This document shows, piece by piece, positions 1-9,380 of a DNA stretch of 64,000 nt. Each line of letters opens with the position of its first letter. The stretch's first letter is position 1. The stretch is taken from the NCBI RefSeq assembly GCF_014650075.1, contig NZ_BMUG01000001.1, positions 1,087,547 to 1,151,546 on the forward strand, given 5' to 3'. The notes below the pieces were generated by a model. That model ran no database searches. It worked only from the letters and a program-made list of their open reading frames with translations, and was not told the origin of the DNA. The stretch comes from Streptomyces microflavus. GTDB taxonomy: Bacteria > Actinomycetota > Actinomycetes > Streptomycetales > Streptomycetaceae. The position numbers and the translations under genes are program-made.

Positions 1-770
1 AACGCATCGGCCGTCTCCTCTTCGGTGGTGGGTGTGGTCGGGGCGTCCTGGGCGGCGGGCGTGGTGCGGACGACCTGGGCGTCCTCGGGGGCCTCGCTGC
101 ACACGGCGAGCACGGTGGTGCCGGAGTCCGCGATGGAGCGCAGCAGCGTCCAGGCTTCGGCGCGTTCGGCGGGGGAGAGCTTGAGGTCGGCGTCGTCCAG
201 GGCGAGCAGCTTCGGGGTGCCGATCAGCGCCAGGGCGACGGAGAGCCGCAGCGCTTCGAGCCGCTCCAGATCCCGTACGGAGGTCCGCTCGGCCTTGGGC
301 AGGGTCGCGAGGTCCAGGCCCGCGGCCTCCAGCGCCGTGTCGATCCGGGCCCGGGCGGCGGCCCGGCGTTCGGAGCGCGGGCGGAGCAGGGTGCGCAGGG
401 AGGCCCCGTAGCGGCCCTGGAGCAGGGCCCGTTCGCGCAGGTGCTCGGCGACGGTGAAGGCGGGGTCCAGCTCGCTGACGCCGGGGACCGGGCCGAGGGC
501 GGCGATCCTGCGGACGGCGGCCGCCTTGCGGGGCAGTTCGAGGCCGCAGGCCCGGGCGCTGCCCTCGGTCGCACGCATACGACCGGTCAGAGCGAGCAGA
601 AGGCAGGTACGTCCGGAGCCGGACGGTCCCTCGATGGCGACGAGCGACCCCGGCGGAGCGCTGAACCCCACGTGGCGGAAGACCCAGCCGCGCGGCCCCT
701 TGAGTCCGAAGTCCTCGGCGCCGAGTCCGAATTGCTCGGCGTCGGCTGCGGCGTCGTGCGGGCTCTCCAC
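1..770 (-). CDS. Degenerate ABC transporter-type ATP-binding protein (3' end outside window)
   Basis: Reading leftward from a GTG at 770 behind a GGGGAGGG ribosome site, the frame stays open to the window edge, giving about 256 residues. It has the order of an ABC nucleotide-binding domain: a P-loop GPSGSGRT near residue 50, a long helical region, and a Walker B-like LLALDDAD near residue 195. Key positions are altered. The P-loop lysine is arginine, the place of the LSGGQ signature reads LERLEALR, and the residue after the Walker B aspartate is Asp rather than Glu. It may still bind nucleotide, but ordinary ABC hydrolysis is doubtful. The operator-like palindrome at 817-838 lies just upstream. 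By context it probably heads a TetR-controlled membrane-protein operon continuing to the left (inference). Confidence 0.72.
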   Translation of the reverse strand, partial: MESPHDAAADAEQFGLGAEDFGLKGPRGWVFRHVGFSAPPGSLVAIEGPSGSGRTCLLLALTGRMRATEGSARACGLELPRKAAAVRRIAALGPVPGVSELDPAFTVAEHLRERALLQGRYGASLRTLLRPRSERRAAARARIDTALEAAGLDLATLPKAERTSVRDLERLEALRLSVALALIGTPKLLALDDADLKLSPAERAEAWTLLRSIADSGTTVLAVCSEAPEDAQVVRTTPAAQDAPTTPTTEEETADA

Positions 771-816
771 AGACCCTCCCCTGATCTCGTGCGTGGTCCT
801 GCTGCGGCATCTTCTT

Positions 817-838
817 TTGAACTGACTGGTCAGTGCAA
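817..838. promoter_or_regulatory. TetR-type operator palindrome
   Basis: The arms TTGAACTGAC and GTCAGTGCAA flank a 2-bp TG spacer and match at nine of ten positions; the inner six (ACTGAC/GTCAGT) are perfect. It sits 47 bp upstream of the GTG of the leftward ATPase gene, where a TetR-family repressor would overlap the promoter. The regulator itself is not in the window. Confidence 0.6.
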
Positions 839-968
839 AAAGTTAGCCCGAACTCGCGCTCGAAGCAAAACAGCAGGTCAGGGAGGGGTCCTGACCGATT
901 GTCAGTGGGGGGCGCCACCATGGACACATACGGCCACGGAGCCGTCACACGACGACAGGAGGTTCGTC

Positions 969-1496
969 ATGGCCAGCTCGTCCGCAGCCGCCGCCCCGCG
1001 GCGCCGCGCAGGCAGCCCTGCCCCCTCACTGACCGGTCCCGCCGACGATGTGCACCCCGTGCTGCGCCGCACCACGGCACCGCCCGCCGCCCTCGACCTG
1101 CTCGCCAAGGCCCGCACCGGCCTGGACGAGGCCGCCGTGCTCCACGAACCGAACGAGCGCTACGCCACCGCCCACCTCGCGGCCTTGCGCACGGCGGCCG
1201 CCGTGCTGGCCGCCCGTGGCCGCCCCGAGACGAACAAGCGCAACCGTGACCGCATCCGGAGCGCCTGGGAGGTCCTCCCGGAGATAGCCCCCGAGCTGAC
1301 CGACTGGAGCGACCTCTTCGCCTCCGGGGCCTCCCGCCGGGCCCGCGCGGAGGCGGGCATGCCCGGCGCGGCCAGCAGCCGGGACGCGGACGATCTGCTG
1401 CGCGACGCGGCCCAGTTCCTGCGTCTGGTGGAGCGGCTGCTGGTGCTCCAGCCGGTGCTCCCGCAGCCGAGGCCGGGGAGGTCCGCCGCAGGATGA
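969..1496 (+). CDS. SAV_6107-type HEPN domain protein
   Basis: A 175-residue soluble protein with an Ala/Arg-rich start, then an all-helical body resembling the small HEPN family annotated in streptomycetes as SAV_6107-like. The helices include the stretch around LAKARTGLDEA and a C-terminal amphipathic helix around DLLRDAAQFLRLVERLL. The ATG is preceded by AGGAGG at good spacing, which decides the start. HEPN proteins include RNases and nucleic-acid-associated helical proteins, but I see no R-x4-6-H catalytic motif that I would trust, so no reaction is assigned. It stands alone, 124 bp before the methyltransferase gene on the same strand. Confidence 0.7.
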   Translation: MASSSAAAAPRRRAGSPAPSLTGPADDVHPVLRRTTAPPAALDLLAKARTGLDEAAVLHEPNERYATAHLAALRTAAAVLAARGRPETNKRNRDRIRSAWEVLPEIAPELTDWSDLFASGASRRARAEAGMPGAASSRDADDLLRDAAQFLRLVERLLVLQPVLPQPRPGRSAAG

Positions 1497-1620
1497 GACG
1501 GGCGGTGCCGGATGACCGGGACGGCGGTGCGAGGCAATAGGGTGGTGGACGCTCACATCACCACCTGCACTGTTCACGCTCCGCCGTCCCAGGCGGCACC
1601 GTGCCGAGGAGTCATCTGCC

Positions 1621-2379
1621 GTGTCGGACCAGCTGCGCCCCCGCGCCTCCCTCCGTACCGCCGTGGTCTGGGAGGTCCTGAAGGACGCTCTGGACCGTCA
1701 GGTCAAGGCGGCCGGCCGGGACGCCCTGGATGTTCTGGACACCGGTGGCGGCACCGGCAACTTCGCGGTGCCCGCCGCCCGGCTCGGCCACCGGGTCACC
1801 GTCGTCGACCCCAGCCCCAACGCGCTCTTCGCGCTGGAGCGCCGCGCCGCCGAGGCCGGGGTGGCCGACCGCGTCCGGGGCGTCCAGGGCGACATCCTCG
1901 GCCTCTTCGACGTCGTGGAGCGCGGCGGCTTCGACGCGGTGCTCTGCCACGGCGTCCTGGAGTACGTCGACGAGCCCGCCGAGGGCGTACGGAACGCGGT
2001 GGCCGCCCTGCGCCCCTCCGGCGCCCTCAGCCTGCTTGCGGCGGGCCTGGGCGGGGCCGTCCTGGCCCGCGCGCTGGCCGGCCACTTCACCGAGGCCCGG
2101 CACGCGCTCACCGACCCGGCGGGCCGCTGGGGCGAAGGCGACCCGGTGCCCCGCCGCTTCACCGCCGAGCAGCTCTCGGAGCTGGTCTCCGGAGCCGGTC
2201 TGGAGGTCGGCGCCGTGCACGGCGTGCGGGTCTTCGCCGACCTCGTGCCGGGCGTCCTGGTCGACACCGAGCCCGGCGCCGTGGACGCGCTCCTCAAGCT
2301 GGAAGCCGCCGTGGCCGAGCTGCCCGCCTTCCACTCCGTCGCGACCCAGCTGCACGTTCTGGGCGAGAAGCGCCCCTGA
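1621..2379 (+). CDS. Class I SAM-dependent methyltransferase
   Basis: A 252-residue Rossmann-fold methyltransferase. Motif I, LDTGGGTGNFAVPAA, lies at about residues 38-52, followed by an acidic VVDPSPNAL strand end (motif II) and HGVLEYVDEPAEGV at the post-II position. This layout is that of the Methyltransf_11/25 group (UbiE/SmtA-like). The GTG start follows a GAGGAGT ribosome site about 7 bp upstream. The substrate cannot be told from sequence. No signal peptide or membrane segment is present. It is single or loosely linked to its neighbours. Confidence 0.85.
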   Translation: MSDQLRPRASLRTAVVWEVLKDALDRQVKAAGRDALDVLDTGGGTGNFAVPAARLGHRVTVVDPSPNALFALERRAAEAGVADRVRGVQGDILGLFDVVERGGFDAVLCHGVLEYVDEPAEGVRNAVAALRPSGALSLLAAGLGGAVLARALAGHFTEARHALTDPAGRWGEGDPVPRRFTAEQLSELVSGAGLEVGAVHGVRVFADLVPGVLVDTEPGAVDALLKLEAAVAELPAFHSVATQLHVLGEKRP

Positions 2380-2681
2380 ACCGGCCGCGCGGACCGGCCC
2401 CCGGGAGCCCCCGCGAGGGCCGGTACGGGGCTGATCAGCAACGAAGCTGCGCACGGAGTGGGACTCGGGACCCCCGTAGCGGGCGGGATCCCCGTATGAT
2501 CGGGTGACACCATCCGGCATGACGGGTCGGTCGTCGGGGAATCTACGCCTCAACAGCCGAGCCGACATAGCGGTCCGGACTGGCTGAAGGCTAGAGGGCG
2601 GGTTTCACGGGGGCGAATCCCTGCCTATCCTGGAAGGGCCGCATACCGGTCGCCCCCGCGGCCGACGACGAGGAGGATCCC
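2380..2681. other. Intergenic region upstream of the DUF3040 gene
   Basis: A 302-bp gap without a supportable ORF. A TATGAT hexamer near 2494, a strong -10-like match with no convincing -35, could start transcription of the DUF3040 gene. The stretch of about 2615-2665 has complementary G-rich and C-rich ends (GGGGGCGA and TCGCCCCC) that could close a leader RNA structure. I recognise no known riboswitch class. Confidence 0.35.
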
Positions 2682-3086
2682 GTGCCGCTCTCGGAGCACG
2701 AGCAGCGAATGCTCGAGCAGATGGAGCGAGCGCTGTACGCCGAAGATCCCAAGTTCGCGACAGCGCTTGAGGGAAGCGGGCTGCGTACGTACACCCGACG
2801 ACGGGTCTACCAGGCGGTCGCTGGCTTTCTGGTGGGTATCGCGCTCCTCATGGCCGGAATGGTCGCCCAGCAGATCTGGATCAGCGTGGTGGGGTTCCTC
2901 GTCATGCTCGGCTGTGCCGTGCTCGCGGTCACCGGATGGCGCAAAGCGCCGAAGCCCGGTGAACAGCAGCAGGCCACCGCAGACGGCGGGGACAGCGGCT
3001 CGCGCCGCCGACCGAGACAGCGCCGGTCGATGATGAACCGCATCGAGCAACGGTGGCAGCGCCGCCGCGACGAACAGGGCCAGTAA
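2682..3086 (+). CDS. DUF3040 small membrane protein
   Basis: A 134-residue protein with a GTG start after GAGGAGG. The N-terminal MPLSEHEQRMLEQMERAL is the hallmark of the actinobacterial DUF3040 family. It is followed by an acidic segment ending FATALE, then two membrane helices at about residues 45-65 and 68-86. A basic C-terminal tail with RRRPRQRR and a final amphipathic RIEQRWQRRRDEQ helix is predicted cytoplasmic. The family sits near division genes in streptomycetes, but its function is unknown to me. A perfect hairpin at 3161-3190 ends the transcript. Confidence 0.85.
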   Translation: MPLSEHEQRMLEQMERALYAEDPKFATALEGSGLRTYTRRRVYQAVAGFLVGIALLMAGMVAQQIWISVVGFLVMLGCAVLAVTGWRKAPKPGEQQQATADGGDSGSRRRPRQRRSMMNRIEQRWQRRRDEQGQ

Positions 3087-3160
3087 AGAACTCTCGGCCC
3101 GGCTCCGGCGCTCATGGCGGGGCAGGCCGTGCTTGGCACGACGCAGGACACTGATGGGTG

Positions 3161-3190
3161 AGGGGCGGCCGCATTTCTGCGGCCGCCCCT
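3161..3190 (+). terminator. Hairpin terminator after the DUF3040 gene
   Basis: A perfect 13-bp stem (AGGGGCGGCCGCA with its complement) around a TTTC loop, 75 bp past the stop codon. No T-tract follows, as is usual in streptomycetes. Confidence 0.7.
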
Positions 3191-3192
3191 CA

Positions 3193-3260
3193 GCCGTTGC
3201 TCCCACGGAAAGCCGCTGCTCCCACGGAAACCGCTGCTCTCCTTGCTGCTCCCATGAAAT
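3193..3260. repeat. Short tandem repeat between two terminators
   Basis: About three degenerate copies of an 18-19 bp unit with core GCTGCTCCCACGGAAA lie head to tail between two oppositely serving hairpins. The first two copies are nearly identical; the third is interrupted and changed to CCCATGAAAT. No ORF uses them. Confidence 0.6.
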
Positions 3261-3271
3261 CTCTGTGACGG

Positions 3272-3305
3272 CTGAGGGAGGGGCCTGTCCGGGCCCCTCC
3301 CTCAG
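3272..3305 (-). terminator. Hairpin terminator of the MoxR/DUF58/transglutaminase operon
   Basis: A perfect 14-bp stem (CTGAGGGAGGGGCC with its complement) around TGTCCG, starting a few bases beyond the transglutaminase stop codon on the minus strand. Confidence 0.7.
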
Positions 3306-3312
3306 TCCGTCC

Positions 3313-5733
3313 TCAGCCGTGCTGGCGCGACAGCCTCCGCAGCCGGGCCGTCCAGCGACCGCGTCCCGGACGGTCGGTCCACCGCTGGACGAGCGCCGCC
3401 CACCGGTCCGAGACCGCCCACGCCACCCGGACGGCCGAGCGGGGTGCCAGCTTCGCCCGCAGCCGTGCGCCCCGGCCGGCCGAGGCCTCCAGCCCCGCCC
3501 GTACCGTCCGCGCGTCCTCGGTCAGACCGGCCGCGGGGCGCGGCTCGGGGGCGTACAGCACCTGCTCCACCGCGCCCGCGATCCGGTGCACGGCCTCGCC
3601 CGCGGTGATGTCGAGCCCGCCCTGGCGCACGATCCGGGCCGCCGCCTTCCGGGGCGTCAGCGACTCGTCCGGCGCGATGCCGTAGTCCCAGGCGCAGTCG
3701 GTGATCTCCTGCCAGGCGGCCAGGGCCCTGGCGGCCGCGTCCGCGGGCGTACGCCCCCCGGAACCGAGCCGCCGGTTTCTCGCCCGGACTCGCCAGAGCA
3801 GCGGCAGCAGGGGCAGCAGCAGGACCAGGAGAGCCCCGAGAACCACCAGCAGGACCGTGCCCGCCGGAGTGCCCTCGTCGGTCGGAGACGTCGGACCGGG
3901 TGCGGCGGAGAGGCCGCACTCACCCTGTCGGCGCATCTGCGGCGAGCAGCTTTCCGGGGCGGAGGGGACCGCGGACGGCGCCGCGGAGGCCCCGGCCGAC
4001 GGCTGCGCCGGATCGCTCGCACCGCCCGTGGGGGTCTCCGGCAGGGTGTACTCCGGGGTGGATCCCCGGCTCGGGGTGGGCTCGAACCGGGTCCACCCGA
4101 TGCCCTCGAAGTACAGCTCGGGCCAGGCGTGCGCGTCGCGCAGCCCGACCGAGTACGAGCCGTCCGCCTGGAGGGTGCCCGGGGTGAAGCCCACCGCGAC
4201 CCGGGACGGGATGTCCAGGGTCCGGGCCATCGCGGCCATCGCGAACGAGAAGTGGATGCAGAACCCCTCCTTGTCACGGAGGAACCGCGCTATGGCCGAG
4301 GAGCCCGTGCCCGAGCTGACCGAGGTGTCGTACGTGAAGCCGCCCTCGGAGGCGAACCAGCTCTGGAGCTTCACGGCCCGCTCGTAGGCGTTGGCCGAGC
4401 CCTCCGTGACCTCCTCGGCCGTCTCGGCCACCACACCCGGCAGCGAGCCGGGGACCTGGGTGTACTCGTTCAGCAGCTTCTGCGGCGGCGGTCCGGCCGC
4501 CGCCAGCTGCTCCGCGGTCGGCTCGACGATCAGGCTGGAGGCCTCGTACTGCGCGCCCCCGGTGTTCTGCCCGTTGTCGCCGACGAGCGTGCGGCCCTCC
4601 GGCTCGTACCGCCAGCGGCCGTCGATCGCCACCTCGCTCGCCGGGTAGGGGAGCGGCAGATAGCTTTGCTGGTAGGAGGGCGAGGAGGAGATGTTCGTCC
4701 GGATCTCGGTGACGGCGACGTCCCGGCCGAGTCCGGTGGGCTGCGGGAGGCGGTCGGGGACATCCGTCAGACGGCGGGTCGAGGAGCGCCACTCGCTGCC
4801 GTTGAACTCGTCCAGGGCCAGGATCCGCAGATAGAGGTTCCGCGGGTCCTGCGCGTTGGTGCGATACGTCATCACCTCCCGGTTCTCCGGCTGGTTGAGG
4901 TTGTCCTTCAACGACACCAGAGGGTTCACCGCGGAGATGGTGCCGCCGCCGCTGCCCTTGCCGTTCCCCCCGCCCCTGCCGCCCAGCAGTCCGCTGTCCA
5001 GGGCGGGCAGGGCCAGCGGGACCACCAGGGCGATGCCCAGCGCCAGCACACCGATGCGGCGGCCGGTGCGGACCGGTGCGGCCGCACCTCCGCCGCGGCC
5101 GGACAAGCCGTCCGACATGCCTCCCGGAGACCGGTTGGCGCCGCCGAAGACGCGCCCCCACTGGGAGAGCCGGTCGCGGCCCTCGGCCAGCAGGAGCAGC
5201 AGATAGCCGGAGGCCGCCAGCAGGAACCAGAGCCAGCCCGCTCCGCCGTCACCGAGTCCGGCGGCGACCGAGTACAGCGCGAGCAGCGGCAGTCCGGCCG
5301 GGGCCGCGCTGCGGAAGGTCACCGCGAGGGCGTCCACCGCCAGCCCGATCAGCACCACCCCGCCGACCACCATCAGCCGGATGCCGTCCGTCATCGGGGC
5401 CGGGATGGCGTACGTACCGATGTCCTCGCCGCCCGCCACCAGCAGCTCACCGAGCCGGACGACGGCCTGCGGGCCCGGGACCACGCCGAACAGGGCCTGG
5501 TCCCGCGCGAAGACCAGGGTCAGCAACAGCAGGGTCACCAGCATCTGGGAGGCGATCGTCAGCGACCGGGCCAGCGGAACCCGGCGGGCGAGCGCGCCCA
5601 CCCCGCCCTGGACCCCGAGCAGCAGCGCCGCCTGCAGCAGCCAGCCCGCCCCCTCCACCAGCGGGAGCAGGGCCCCCGACGCCAGGAGTGTCGCCGCAAA
5701 GGCGCACAGCGCCAGCCGGGCCCGCCCGCTCAT
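3313..5733 (-). CDS. Transmembrane transglutaminase-like protein (DUF3488/TgpA type)
   Basis: About 806 residues. The N-terminal third carries roughly five to six membrane helices (DUF3488-like), and a large extracytoplasmic transglutaminase core follows. The core shows the catalytic Cys in EGFCIHFSFAMA, the His in RDAHAWPELYF, and the downstream acidic WTRFEPTPSRG segment. A Pro/Ser-rich linker, one more helix (VLLVVLGALLVLLLPLL) and a DUF4129-like cytoplasmic tail complete it. I chose the ATG at 5733, which overlaps the DUF58 stop as ATGA, because the G-rich ribosome site is well spaced for it; the ATG at 5739 lies too close. Known bacterial homologues sit with MoxR and DUF58 genes exactly as here. 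A cell-envelope peptide substrate is inferred. Confidence 0.88.
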   Translation of the reverse strand: MSGRARLALCAFAATLLASGALLPLVEGAGWLLQAALLLGVQGGVGALARRVPLARSLTIASQMLVTLLLLTLVFARDQALFGVVPGPQAVVRLGELLVAGGEDIGTYAIPAPMTDGIRLMVVGGVVLIGLAVDALAVTFRSAAPAGLPLLALYSVAAGLGDGGAGWLWFLLAASGYLLLLLAEGRDRLSQWGRVFGGANRSPGGMSDGLSGRGGGAAAPVRTGRRIGVLALGIALVVPLALPALDSGLLGGRGGGNGKGSGGGTISAVNPLVSLKDNLNQPENREVMTYRTNAQDPRNLYLRILALDEFNGSEWRSSTRRLTDVPDRLPQPTGLGRDVAVTEIRTNISSSPSYQQSYLPLPYPASEVAIDGRWRYEPEGRTLVGDNGQNTGGAQYEASSLIVEPTAEQLAAAGPPPQKLLNEYTQVPGSLPGVVAETAEEVTEGSANAYERAVKLQSWFASEGGFTYDTSVSSGTGSSAIARFLRDKEGFCIHFSFAMAAMARTLDIPSRVAVGFTPGTLQADGSYSVGLRDAHAWPELYFEGIGWTRFEPTPSRGSTPEYTLPETPTGGASDPAQPSAGASAAPSAVPSAPESCSPQMRRQGECGLSAAPGPTSPTDEGTPAGTVLLVVLGALLVLLLPLLPLLWRVRARNRRLGSGGRTPADAAARALAAWQEITDCAWDYGIAPDESLTPRKAAARIVRQGGLDITAGEAVHRIAGAVEQVLYAPEPRPAAGLTEDARTVRAGLEASAGRGARLRAKLAPRSAVRVAWAVSDRWAALVQRWTDRPGRGRWTARLRRLSRQHG

Positions 5734-7108
5734 GACCATCCCCCCGGGAAACCTGTCGAACCGCCGTTCCCGGCGGACTGCGTGTCGGCGCGCATCTGCC
5801 CCGCCAGCTGCCACAGCGCGGGCAGATCGGCCCCGGGCTCCACCGGCACCACGACCCAGCCGGCCTCGCGCAGCTGCCGCAGCCGCTTCTCGGCCGGGAC
5901 GGCCCCGACCGCCGATGGATCCAGGCCGCCGGACCAGCGGGCGCTGTCCAGGACGAAGGCGACCGCCGCGCCGGTGCGCTGCCGCATCCGGGCCGCGACC
6001 GAGGTCTGCTCCTCGTCGAGATCGCCGAAGAACGCGATCAGCAGTCCTTCGTTGCTGCCGCGCAGCACGTCATGGGCGCGCGAGAGCCCGCCGCCGTCGG
6101 AGTGGCCGACGACGGCGAGGGTGTCGAGCATCAGGCCCGCGGAGTCCGCGGACTCCTGGGTCGAGCCCGCGAAGCCGTCGGACCCGTCCCCGGGCACCGC
6201 GTTCCCGTCGTCCGTGAGCAGCCGTACGGCGAAGCCCCGCTCCAGCATGTGCACCAGGGCGGAGGCCGCCCCCGAGACCGCCCACTCGAAGGCGGAGTCT
6301 GGCCCCGCGCCCGCATAGCCGACCTGCCGGGTGTCCAGCAGCACCGTGCATCTGGCCCGCTGCGGCTGTTCCTCGCGGCGGACCATCAGCTCGCCGTAGC
6401 GCGCGGTGGAGCGCCAGTGGACCCGGCGCAGATCGTCGCCGTGCCGGTAACCGCGCGGAATGATGTCGTCCTCACCGGCGAGGGCGAGCGAGCGCTGGCG
6501 CCCGTCGCCGTACCCGGAAGCCTCGCCCGCGAGCCGCAGGGCGGGCAGCGGCACCGTGCGCGGGATGACGACGAGGGTGTCGTACGCGCTGAAGGAACGG
6601 GTCAGCTCGCACATCCCGAACGGGTCGCTGAGCCGCAGCTGCAGCGGGCCCAGCGGGTAGCGGCCGCGCAGGTCGGAACGGACCCGGTAGGACACCTCGC
6701 GCCGGCCGCCCGCCTCCACCCGGTCCAGCACGAACCGGGGCCGGGGCCCCAGCACGTACGGCACGCGGTCCTGGAGCATCAGCAGCCCCGTGGGAAGCCG
6801 GGACACGTTGTCCATCCGCAGGTGCACCCGGGCCTCCGAGCCCGCGGGCACCCGGGACGGCGAGAGCCGTCGGGTCCCCGTCACCCGGTAGCGGGTGCGG
6901 TAGAGCACGATCACGCACACCAGGGGCAGCACGGCCAGCAGCAGCCCGACGCGCAGCAGGTCGGCCTGGCCCAGGACGTAGGCGCAGACGGCGGCGGCCA
7001 CCCCGGCGGCGAGGAAGGACCGCCCCCGGGTGGTGAGACCGCCCAGGGCCGCCCGGAGGCCGCCCTTGCTGGAGCCGTCCTGCACGGCGCCGGGCTCGCC
7101 GGCCGCCA

Positions 7109-7112
<4 letters not shown>
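5730..7112 (-). CDS. DUF58 domain protein (MoxR-associated, VWA-like)
   Basis: A 460-residue protein beginning with a short tail and two membrane helices at about residues 30-75, then a beta-rich region. The DUF58 core with YRHGDDLRRVHWRSTARYGELMVRR lies near residues 225-250, and a VWA-like fold follows with a CTVLLDTR strand. This is the conserved middle gene of MoxR-DUF58-transglutaminase operons; VWA/MoxR pairs often act as chaperone-like assembly systems. The start sits in GTGATG overlapping the moxR stop by 4 nt from the GTG, or 1 nt from the ATG at 7109; either is possible. Confidence 0.85.
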
Positions 7113-8173
<1,061 letters not shown>

Positions 8174-8314
8174 CCGGCCCTCCTCGGCCCTTTTTGCGCA
8201 TGGACCGGCGTACGTACCCGCCCGGCCCACCCCGAAATACGGACACTCCTCCGGAAGGCCCGGGGGAGGTCACACCCGCATTCTTGTTGCCGTTACCGCT
8301 TCGTGTCACTCGCC

Positions 8315-8323
8315 TGTGGATAA
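8315..8323 (-). promoter_or_regulatory. DnaA-box-like 9-mer upstream of moxR
   Basis: The minus strand reads TTATCCACA, identical to the classical DnaA box. It is single, far from any origin signature in this window, and lies between the moxR start and the end of the carbonic anhydrase gene. A chance match is quite possible. Confidence 0.25.
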
Positions 8324-8390
8324 GTGGGTGCGATTTGTCAGCCTCTGCCGTGTTTCGCCGGGTGGGCCGGGTGGGCCGGGCGGCGGAAGG

Positions 8391-8954
8391 TCAGGAGGCG
8401 GGCTGGATCTCGCGGAGCAGACCGGTGGTCACGTCGAAGACGAAACCGCGCACGTCGTCGGTGTGCAGGAGGAACGGTGAGGTCCGCACCCGCTGCATCG
8501 ACTGACGTACGTCCTGGTCGGCGTCCGTGTAGGCCTCCACCGCCCAGACCGGCCGCTGGCCGACCTCGCGCTCCAGCTCCTGCCGGAACTCCTCGGTGAT
8601 GGATTCGAGACCGCAGCCCGTGTGGTGGATGAGGACGATGCTGCGGGTGCCGAGCGCCCGCTGGCTGATGGTGAGCGAGCGGATCACGTCGTCGGTGACG
8701 ACGCCGCCCGCGTTGCGGATGGTGTGGCAGTCGCCGAGTTCGAGACCCAGCGCCGCGTGCAGGTCGAGCCGGGCGTCCATGCAGGCGACGATGGCTACCT
8801 GGAGGACCGGTCGGGCGTCCATGCCGGGATCGCGGAAGTCCTCGGCGTACGTGGAGTTCGCCTCGACCAGCTGATCGGTGACCTGGCCCCCCTCACGGAC
8901 CGCCGCGGCGGTGGGCGTCACGGACTTGGCGGGGGAGTGAGCAGAAGTCGACAT
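8391..8954 (-). CDS. Beta-class carbonic anhydrase
   Basis: A 187-residue cytosolic enzyme interconverting CO2 and bicarbonate. The zinc-site Cys with its Asp-Arg partner is in IVACMDARLD at about residue 55, and the His/Cys pair is in VLIHHTGCG near residues 105-110. The glycine-rich RNAGGVVTDDVIRSL segment is typical of the short actinobacterial beta-CA group (Rv1284-like). The ATG at 8954 has no clear ribosome site, but the minus strand has TAACGT seven bases before it, an arrangement common for leaderless Streptomyces mRNAs. It is divergent from the dcw cluster. Confidence 0.9.
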   Translation of the reverse strand: MSTSAHSPAKSVTPTAAAVREGGQVTDQLVEANSTYAEDFRDPGMDARPVLQVAIVACMDARLDLHAALGLELGDCHTIRNAGGVVTDDVIRSLTISQRALGTRSIVLIHHTGCGLESITEEFRQELEREVGQRPVWAVEAYTDADQDVRQSMQRVRTSPFLLHTDDVRGFVFDVTTGLLREIQPAS

Positions 8955-9380
8955 GGTTACGACGTTAGCCTTCCCACCTGGCCCGGGTGTGCTGTGAGAG
9001 CGGACAAAGAACGTCAACACGGCTTGTTGTGAGCTAACCCACAAGCACCAGTGAACGCGCCCGTTCGGGTGAGGTCGCCGCTTCCGGACGGGTGGCACGA
9101 CTCGCTGCCCGGTTCGTTGATCGCGAATCGATCGAATGGCAGGGTGGACTAAAGTAACGCGAAGTCACCACCCTGAACCCGCACCACCCCACTCCGCACA
9201 CCCTGCACCTCCTGCATATTCCGTATTTCCCCCGTGATGTGCGGCGTACGTGCGGCCCGGCCCTCTCCCGCTCTCGGTCGGCCGGCGCCCCTTCCCCGGC
9301 GCCGGCGGACCTCCCCTTCAGAGCGGGCGGGGACCAGGACGTACGTACCGGCCGCGCGGGACAGAGCCTGAGAGGGCGCA
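8955..9380. other. Divergent intergenic region between carbonic anhydrase and rsmH
   Basis: A 426-bp gap that must hold the promoters for the leftward carbonic anhydrase and for the start of the dcw cluster. It holds a BldD-box-like 15-mer at 9154-9168 and a small inverted repeat TTGTG/CACAA near 9025-9045. No mraZ-like ORF is present between the two genes. I could not place a confident -35/-10 pair for rsmH. Confidence 0.5.
9154..9168. promoter_or_regulatory. BldD-box-like site upstream of the dcw cluster
   Basis: GTAACGCGAAGTCAC fits seven of the nine fixed positions of the published BldD signature (nTnACnCWGnGTnAn), with both GTNAC-like half sites intact. BldD is the developmental master repressor of Streptomyces and controls several division genes. 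The match is by eye and needs binding data. Confidence 0.35.

Noticed and set aside
2494..2600. A c-di-AMP-type riboswitch in the leader of the DUF3040 gene
   Set aside because: I looked for the conserved core of that class and did not see it; only generic complementary ends are present.
3133..6318. A 1061-codon open frame on the plus strand opposite the transglutaminase and DUF58 genes
   Set aside because: Its protein is Arg/Gly/Pro-rich without domains, and the minus strand carries recognisable motifs and coupled starts. It is a high-GC antisense shadow.
9025..9045. TTGTG/CACAA inverted repeat before the carbonic anhydrase gene
   Set aside because: Only five bases per arm; too weak to call an operator without conservation data.
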